A stretch of 64,000 nt of DNA from Lacticaseibacillus casei DSM 20011 = JCM 1134 = ATCC 393 (GTDB lineage: Bacteria > Bacillota > Bacilli > Lactobacillales > Lactobacillaceae): contig NZ_AP012544.1 in assembly GCF_000829055.1 (NCBI RefSeq), positions 2,542,001 to 2,606,000 of the forward strand, written 5' to 3'. The translations under genes and the position numbers were made by a program. The notes beneath the pieces are model-generated. The model was not told the DNA's origin, made no database searches, and worked only from the letters and a program-made list of their open reading frames with translations. Position 1 is the first letter of the stretch. Every line of letters starts with the position of its first letter. Of this stretch, positions 58,805 to 64,000 are shown piece by piece.

Positions 58805-58823
58805 AATCGATCCTTTCTTTTGA

Positions 58824-58947
58824 GTGAGCGTGAACCGGCGCGCTTAGGAGTCGAAGTGTAAGCGGCCTTGGGCGTGATGGTCGGGCTTTGACCATTGCGA
58901 CCAAGGTCCTTACACGCAGGCTCCTGCGCCGGTGAACGCGTTATAGT
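58824..58947. repeat. Dispersed folded repeat, family 2, copy 6
   Basis: Closely similar to copy 5 in the centre (CCTTGGGCGTGATGGTC and its partner). The outer arms are changed on both sides: ACCGGCGCG..AGGAGTC pairs with GGCTCCTGCGCCGGT. It lies just upstream of the Cof gene, within its 5' region. Confidence 0.85.
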
Positions 58948-59084
58948 GAACAAACCCTTATATGAAATCGGCCATAGAAACATCACAAGTTTCTATGACC
59001 GATTCTCTTTAACACTCATCAATACAATCATTTCAAATACGTTTCCGATAACCGCTTAAACCAAACGCTTATCGCAATCGCTGC

Positions 59085-59429
59085 TTAAAGTCCCTGCGGC
59101 AGCTTATCAATCTGCGCAGCATACCATTCTTGCCATGGTGTTTCCGGAGCGCCTTGTGCATTGTACTTAACCTTAACCTGCTTCAGAAGATCCAGCAGAT
59201 TACCTGACCGATGCGTCAACAAGCCGCTCGTCAATTCCTCCCGCGTTAAAGTACGGTTGTCGAGGAGATAATGGTTAATATCGGCCAAATCTCCTTGCTT
59301 ATCAAGCTGGGAGAAAACGTCTAACCCCGCTCCAAAGAACCGGTTAAGGTAAAATTTTGCAAAAGTTTCCCGTGCGGTCTGTTGTGCCGCTTCATTCAAT
59401 TGATCGATCGTTGTGTTGCTAGCTGCCAT
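59085..59429 (-). CDS. Hypothetical protein
   Basis: 114 residues, soluble, mostly helical by composition, Leu/Asp/Gln-rich, ending DKLPQGL. No motif or family recognised. The ATG start has AAAGGA 11 bases upstream. Confidence 0.65.
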   Translation of the reverse strand: MAASNTTIDQLNEAAQQTARETFAKFYLNRFFGAGLDVFSQLDKQGDLADINHYLLDNRTLTREELTSGLLTHRSGNLLDLLKQVKVKYNAQGAPETPWQEWYAAQIDKLPQGL

Positions 59430-59636
59430 GACTAAATTCGTCCTTTCTATTTTATTCCATTATAACCACTTTTAGGCCGTTTTTGAAAAGCCCTCTGCCG
59501 GCAACGTCGCCGTTTTCAAAAAATAAAGAAATATTTTTAGGATTTTGAAACTTTCCGCCTTTAGTACCTTGATATTGGAGAACGAATGTTATAATATGCC
59601 ACTTATGTTGGGAATTTTTGAAAGGCTGGAGGCATT

Positions 59637-59900
59637 ATGGAAAAAGAAAAATTACATCTCGGGGACGCTGTGGTTTGTCAGGTTAAGGAAGACATGGAAG
59701 CGCCTTTTACCGGGAAAATCGAGAAAGTTTACGAAAACTCTGCATTGCTCACCATTACTGACTATGCAGAACAAGACCGACAGAATGCTTCAGAGCTGAA
59801 TTTTAAGATTGTAACAAATTTCCACGCCATGACCAAAAACCTTGGCGGCGGCACTGTCTTGGCATTCCCCCCAGAATCAGCCGAGGATCAGAAAAAATAA
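59637..59900 (+). CDS. DUF2187 family protein (YkvS-like)
   Basis: 87 residues. A small KOW/SH3-like beta domain (LHLGDAVVCQVKEDME, FTGKIEKVYENSALL) typical of DUF2187, with a C-terminal extension. ATG follows CTGGAGG. The function is unknown in all relatives. Confidence 0.85.
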   Translation: MEKEKLHLGDAVVCQVKEDMEAPFTGKIEKVYENSALLTITDYAEQDRQNASELNFKIVTNFHAMTKNLGGGTVLAFPPESAEDQKK

Positions 59901-59993
59901 TCATCCGATAACGATCAGCCAAGCATGACTTACTAACGCTGTGGCCATGCCGGTTGTTATTGTTTACTTAGTCGCATCCCAATAGAACAAACT

Positions 59994-60032
59994 ACCCCCG
60001 GCAGCCCGCAAACTAGGCTATCCGGGGTTTTT
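59994..60032 (+). terminator. Intrinsic terminator
   Basis: CCCCGG.AGCC pairs with GGCT..CCGGGG, followed by a five-T run, about 95 bases after the DUF2187 stop. Confidence 0.8.
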
Positions 60033-60170
60033 AGTAGCTAAAACTTAACTTAGGTGTTTAAACGACTTGTAGCTATCTTGACTGCCAAGGCATTTTCGTT
60101 GTCAAGATGGCGAATTTGGGTACAATAAGTGGCGCGGTTCACACATTATCATTAAAAGGCGGCAATCCAT

Positions 60171-60848
60171 ATGCAAATCAAAGATCAGCCCATCCACGAA
60201 AGTCTATTAATCGGCACGTTGCTTACCGGCGCTGCTGGTAGCTTTGATGCGTTTACCTACTTGCTGCACGGTGAAGTCTTCGCTGGCTTGCAAACCGGGA
60301 ATGTTATCCTATTAGGTGTGCATCTTAGTCAGGCACAATGGTATACGGCGATTCGTTATATCGTACCGATTCTGGCCTTCATGTTCGGCACGATGGCGGC
60401 ACGGGCCATTCAACTGCAAGCCGATAAACGTCAACATCCCTTGAGTGAACAACGCTGGATCGTTCAGTACGAAATTGGGTTAATTTTGCTTGTCAGTCTG
60501 CTGGGTCGCTGGCTGCCTGACTTAGTCGCCAGCGCCATGGTCTCGCTCATTGCTGCCGCCCAACTTCAGGAGTTCCGCCGGTTACGCGGGGGCCCGTTTA
60601 CTTCATTAATGATGACCGGCAATCTCCGGACAGCTGCTCAGAATCTCTATGATGGCTTCATTCGCGGCCAGCAAAAAAGCCGCGAATCCGCAGCTGTGAT
60701 CGGTACCATTATCCTGAGTTTTGCGGCTGGCGCTGGTATCACCAGCATCCTCACCCACTATATCGGCACCTATGCTTTGGCCGGCGCGGCACTATGCCTA
60801 ATCGCCATTGACGGCATTTTCTGGCAAGACCAGATTAAACTGCATTAA
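60171..60848 (+). CDS. YoaK family membrane protein (DUF1275)
   Basis: 225 residues with about six spans. The N-terminal TGAAGSFDAFTYLLHGEVFAG and a QTGNVILLG stretch are typical of DUF1275. The role is unknown; some relatives are linked to transport. It converges on the histidine phosphatase gene with a 4-base overlap of the 3' ends. Confidence 0.88.
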   Translation: MQIKDQPIHESLLIGTLLTGAAGSFDAFTYLLHGEVFAGLQTGNVILLGVHLSQAQWYTAIRYIVPILAFMFGTMAARAIQLQADKRQHPLSEQRWIVQYEIGLILLVSLLGRWLPDLVASAMVSLIAAAQLQEFRRLRGGPFTSLMMTGNLRTAAQNLYDGFIRGQQKSRESAAVIGTIILSFAAGAGITSILTHYIGTYALAGAALCLIAIDGIFWQDQIKLH

Positions 60849-61546
60849 GCGCTGGCTTCCCCAGCCACTTTCTGCCCCTGATGCAGGAAGCCTAAGTCAT
60901 TAAAATCGGTGACCCGAAAACGCTCATTAGTCCACGATAATTTGGTCACACTGGCATTGTCGAGCATTTCCCGTCCATCAATGTTGTAGTGGATGTAATT
61001 CAACCACATCAACGCAGCGGTTCCGTGGGTCACCACCAAAACGCGCTGCCAATCTTTTGTCTCGGCTTCCACGGCAATTGCGCGCAAAGTCCGATTGAGC
61101 CGTTCCTGAACCATGCGATTCGTCTCGGCAGTATTCGGATGCTGATCCATATTAGCCGCAAACGCCGCATCAGCCGTTTGCGCCAAAGTGATTTCGCGAT
61201 TGGCCAAGGCTTTGTGAAAATTGGCAACACCCATGGTCGCTAATGAAAAATCATTCGCCAGCTGCCCTTCAAACTTGCCATAATTTTCTTCACGTAAGCC
61301 CATCAGCGTTGTGACCGGCAACGGTTCATCTAGCCCGCTTAAAATAAAATGCGCCGTGTCGATTGCGCGGGTCAAATCACTCGCAAATGCCGCATCAAAT
61401 CGAATGCCTGCTGTCTTAAACCCTAATCCCAATGCTTTGGCATCCGCAATGCCTTTGGCGGTTAAGGCAGAATCAACCATTCCCTGAACCCGTTTTTGAA
61501 CATTAAATTCGGTTTGCCCGTGACGGACAAGATAAAGCGTTGTCAT
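60845..61546 (-). CDS. Histidine phosphatase (phosphoglycerate mutase-like)
   Basis: 233 residues. Catalytic RHG in LVRHGQTEFN at residue 6, Arg in FASDLTRAID near 58, Glu in LREENYGKFEG near 87 and His in VVTHGTAALMW near 170. Cofactor-dependent fold; substrate unknown, probably a small phosphate ester. ATG follows AGGGGA. Confidence 0.9.
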   Translation of the reverse strand: MTTLYLVRHGQTEFNVQKRVQGMVDSALTAKGIADAKALGLGFKTAGIRFDAAFASDLTRAIDTAHFILSGLDEPLPVTTLMGLREENYGKFEGQLANDFSLATMGVANFHKALANREITLAQTADAAFAANMDQHPNTAETNRMVQERLNRTLRAIAVEAETKDWQRVLVVTHGTAALMWLNYIHYNIDGREMLDNASVTKLSWTNERFRVTDFNDLGFLHQGQKVAGEASA

Positions 61547-61587
61547 GATAATAATCCCCTAATTCCATTTCTCTTGCTGACTTGTCC

Positions 61588-62400
61588 CTAAGCCAGTTTC
61601 AGGTAATCCGCTAAATAATCCGCAACGCCATCGTGTTCGTTATCACTTGGCGTATGCGCGTCCGCCGCTGCAAGAATGGCTGGGCGCGCATTTTTCATGG
61701 CCACCCCATGACCAGCAAATTGCAGCATATCCAAATCATTCATATCGTCGCCAAACGCAATGATATGCGACTGATCAATGCCGTAACATCCCGCCACATA
61801 AGCCAATGCCCGGGATTTACTCGTATTGCGGCTGGTGACTTCCAATGCCGTGTACTCCCCGCTCCAGGCGCCCCAGGTCTTGGCCGCCAGATGCGGATAC
61901 AACGCCGCAACCTGCGCGGCAACCGGTTTAAAGATCTTGGCTTCCATAAACATGGTGACCGAAATCGGCGCCTGCCGCAACCCCTGCTCATCCAACAACG
62001 CATCAGGATGCAGGCGATCCGGTAAAAACGGGATGTTGGCGTATGGCCGATCCGCCACCAACAAGCGCTTGCCTTCTGCCACCATGACCTTAAACGCAAA
62101 CTCTTGCTTCAACTGGCGCAAAGACAAGGCAACCGGAATCGGAATTGTGACTTCCTTTTCATACTGCCAGTGGCGGTGCGGCATGTGAATCAAGGCACCG
62201 TTAAAATTGATCATCGGCCTTTGCAGCTTCAAAGCATCATAAAATTGTTCGGAAATCGCATCCGGGCGGCCAGTGGCAATGACCACCAAATGACCTGCTG
62301 CCTGCGCCGCCTGCAAAACAGCGATCGTGCCAGCGCTCAACTGGCCATCAGCGTTCAAGGTCGTACCATCCAAATCCAGTGCGATAAGATAACGATTCAT
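61588..62400 (-). CDS. Cof-type HAD-IIB phosphatase
   Basis: 270 residues. Motif I ALDLDGTTLN at residue 6, motif II ATGRPD near 41, motif IV FGDDMNDLDML near 218. A second member of the same family in this window; the two differ widely in sequence. The start is ATG 62400, eight bases after AAGAGG; a longer frame to 62508 lies over the divergent RNase HI gene start and is rejected. Confidence 0.92.
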   Translation of the reverse strand: MNRYLIALDLDGTTLNADGQLSAGTIAVLQAAQAAGHLVVIATGRPDAISEQFYDALKLQRPMINFNGALIHMPHRHWQYEKEVTIPIPVALSLRQLKQEFAFKVMVAEGKRLLVADRPYANIPFLPDRLHPDALLDEQGLRQAPISVTMFMEAKIFKPVAAQVAALYPHLAAKTWGAWSGEYTALEVTSRNTSKSRALAYVAGCYGIDQSHIIAFGDDMNDLDMLQFAGHGVAMKNARPAILAAADAHTPSDNEHDGVADYLADYLKLA

Positions 62401-62495
62401 GCAGCAGCCTCTTTTCAATCTTTTTTCGAAAATGATCAAGGATAGCCATCTGCAACCCGTTCCCCTACAATAGGTAGTTAGAAAGCGAGGACAAG

Positions 62496-62978
62496 ATGGC
62501 TGAATCAATTGTACTTTATACAGACGGCGGCAATCGCAACACCGGCAATCACGCAGGTGGCTCAGTCCGTCCCACCGATAAAAGCGCGTGGGCGGCGTTA
62601 CTGATCTATGGGAAGCATGAGAAAATGCTCTCTGAAGGCGATTACGGCCGAACCAATAATTATATGGAAATTATGGCGGTGATTCAAGGATTAAAAGCGA
62701 TCAAGCGCACCGATATTCCGGTCGACGTTTACTCCGATTCCGCATACGTGATCAACACCATGCAACAGCGCTGGTGGGTCAAGTGGCAGCAAAACGGCTG
62801 GCGCAATCACGGCAAGCCGGTTAAAAACGCGGAGCTATGGCAGGCACTGCTGCATCAAATCAATCGCTTCGATCACGTGACATTTCATAAAGTGAAGGGC
62901 CATGCGACCAATCATAACAACAATCGCGTTGATGAGGCATTAAACCAAACCATGGATCGGCTCGATGATCGCTCCTGA
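62496..62978 (+). CDS. rnhA: Ribonuclease HI
   Basis: 160 residues. It cuts the RNA strand of RNA-DNA hybrids. The DEDD residues are seen: Asp in YTDGGNRNTG at residue 9, Glu in NYMEIMAV near 51, Asp in YSDSAYVIN near 75, Asp in NNNRVDEAL near 150, with the flexible-loop His in GHATNHN. ATG follows GCGAGGA. Confidence 0.94.
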   Translation: MAESIVLYTDGGNRNTGNHAGGSVRPTDKSAWAALLIYGKHEKMLSEGDYGRTNNYMEIMAVIQGLKAIKRTDIPVDVYSDSAYVINTMQQRWWVKWQQNGWRNHGKPVKNAELWQALLHQINRFDHVTFHKVKGHATNHNNNRVDEALNQTMDRLDDRS

Positions 62979-62983
62979 CTATT

Positions 62984-63889
62984 TTACCCTTGATGGCCTA
63001 AAAAAGCTTCTCCATAGGTCTCCGCTAAGAATCCGTTAATCACCTGCTGCATCTTTTGGACAGAAGGTGATTTTTTAATGGTCGGATTAATCACCAAACA
63101 TAACGTCCGGGAAAATGGTTCAGAAAACGGATAAACATTAACATCCCCCACCAACTTCTGCAAGGCCAGTTTGGGTAAAATGCCAAGCCCCAAGCCCGAC
63201 TCAACCATTGATAAAATACTTTGGTCATCAATTGAGTAGTTGATGGTGTTTGTCGACACATGATAACGGTCCAAAGCGCGCTTGGTATCGCGGTCGTAGT
63301 CGATTTGTTGAAGAATAAAGTTCCGCTTTTCGACATCCGCCTGCGTCACTGTTTTACCATTCTTGGGTTTGAAGCTTTTCGGCGTGATACAGTAAATCGG
63401 ATCTTTCAACAACGGCTCCACGACCACCCCCGGGCCAACCGGCAGTGATGAAAATCCCAGATCAGCCGTCCCCAATCGAACGGCATCCACAATGCGATTG
63501 AAGGTCCCTTGAACCACGCTGATTTCAATGTGCGGATACCGCTTTTTAAACCGCTGAATAATCGTGGGCAGCCAATTCGTGGACACCGACGAAAACGCGC
63601 CGATGCGAATGCGCCCGGTATTGACGCCATTGATGTTATCGGCAACCTGTGACAGTTGCTCCTCAAGATTTTGAATACTTTGAATAATCGGCAACACCTG
63701 CGCACCGTCTTCGGTTAGGGTCACGCCGGTGCGATTGCGAATCAGCAGCGGAAAGCCTAGCTCGCTTTCCAGTTGGCTGATGCTGTGGCTGACCGCACTC
63801 GGTGTGACATTTAATTCCGCCGCCGCTTGCGCCAGTGTGCCGCGTTCAACGACCTTGCTAAAAACCTCATACGAAAAATTACCCGTGAT
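62984..63889 (-). CDS. LysR-family regulator without a standard start codon
   Basis: About 301 residues, the usual LysR length. N-terminal winged helix FSYEVFSKVVERGTLAQAA then TPSAVSHSISQLE, and a full effector domain ending EAFLGHQG. From the stop at about 63903-63905 to the GTG at 63724 there is no in-frame ATG, GTG or TTG, yet this stretch encodes the whole DNA-binding domain. An ATC at 63887-63889 lies seven bases after AAAGGGAAG and matches the position where LysR proteins begin. Either a rare ATC start is used or a start codon has been lost. Confidence 0.8.
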   Translation of the reverse strand: MTGNFSYEVFSKVVERGTLAQAAAELNVTPSAVSHSISQLESELGFPLLIRNRTGVTLTEDGAQVLPIIQSIQNLEEQLSQVADNINGVNTGRIRIGAFSSVSTNWLPTIIQRFKKRYPHIEISVVQGTFNRIVDAVRLGTADLGFSSLPVGPGVVVEPLLKDPIYCITPKSFKPKNGKTVTQADVEKRNFILQQIDYDRDTKRALDRYHVSTNTINYSIDDQSILSMVESGLGLGILPKLALQKLVGDVNVYPFSEPFSRTLCLVINPTIKKSPSVQKMQQVINGFLAETYGEAFLGHQG

Positions 63890-63914
63890 ATTTTTTCTTC
63901 CCTTTCACCGCGAA

Positions 63915-63943
63915 GCTGAAGTGACAGCGCTTGTCACTTCAGC
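63915..63943. promoter_or_regulatory. Perfect inverted repeat upstream of the LysR gene
   Basis: GCTGAAGTGACA-GCGCT-TGTCACTTCAGC: two 12-base arms with a five-base loop and no T-run. It could be an operator or a hairpin in the 5' leader of the LysR transcript. Confidence 0.6.
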
Positions 63944-64000
63944 AAGACAAATCCCGTCACATCAATCGCCAAGCGTGTTCGTTCTTTTTAGCATGAACAA

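Noticed and set aside
57728..58947. Closely spaced repeats as a CRISPR array
   Set aside because: Units are about 120 bases, palindromic and separated by a gene; there are no short direct repeats with unique spacers and no cas genes.

Overview
The window looks like chromosome of a Lacticaseibacillus (Lactobacillus casei/paracasei/rhamnosus group) strain. This is inferred, not proven. It rests on the moderate GC content, strong AGGAGG-type ribosome sites, frequent TTG/GTG starts, a T-box in front of trpS, a ppx-ppk-ppx polyphosphate operon, an L-2-hydroxyisocaproate dehydrogenase-like enzyme and ISL3-type insertion DNA. Most genes are ordinary housekeeping or transport genes in short operons separated by clear intrinsic terminators.

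Layout. 0-7 kb: a sugar epimerase, then a LytTR response regulator, a GHKL histidine kinase and a two-subunit ABC exporter. 7-13.3 kb: a small XRE repressor with its own operators plus a membrane partner, metG, a prolyl iminopeptidase-like hydrolase, a coupled NUDIX/DUF72 pair and a hydroxyacid dehydrogenase. 13.3-18.4 kb: a TMEM175-like channel, a sirtuin, an HELLH-containing protein of unknown role, a PEBP protein and a DUF1002 secreted protein. 18.4-23.1 kb: ppx, ppk and a second ppx in overlapping order. 23.5-29.7 kb: a methyltransferase, a broken GNAT, a MATE exporter, a TPM/LemA pair and trpS with its T-box. 29.7-38.9 kb: a disulfide oxidoreductase co-directional with an OpuC-like osmolyte importer, HelD, a LysR regulator, a TDT/SLAC1 transporter and a CPBP protease. 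39-48.6 kb: tRNA-Thr and a glycoside PTS locus (EIIBC, EIIA, GH38, RpiR, GH1, ROK). 48.8-53 kb: a lone ABC exporter and an AT-rich stretch with small membrane proteins. 53-64 kb: an HD hydrolase, MarR with a UvrA-like ATPase, an aldo/keto reductase, two Cof-type HAD phosphatases, YoaK, a histidine phosphatase, RNase HI and a LysR gene.

Three things stand out. First, the PTS/glycosidase locus has been inactivated repeatedly: EIIA has a frameshift and has lost its phospho-histidine, the GH38 gene has an in-frame amber stop, and the GH1 gene carries a complete ISL3-type element with an 8-bp target duplication. EIIBC, the RpiR regulator and the ROK kinase remain open. Second, two families of non-coding, strongly folded repeats are scattered between genes. 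One has 3 copies with terminal inverted repeats and nested hairpins. The other has 6 copies plus a fragment and shows compensatory base changes in its stem, so its fold appears to be conserved. Third, the last LysR gene is open over its full family length but has no ATG, GTG or TTG at its 5' end; a well-placed ATC follows a good ribosome site. I found no CRISPR array, prophage or obvious new defence system.
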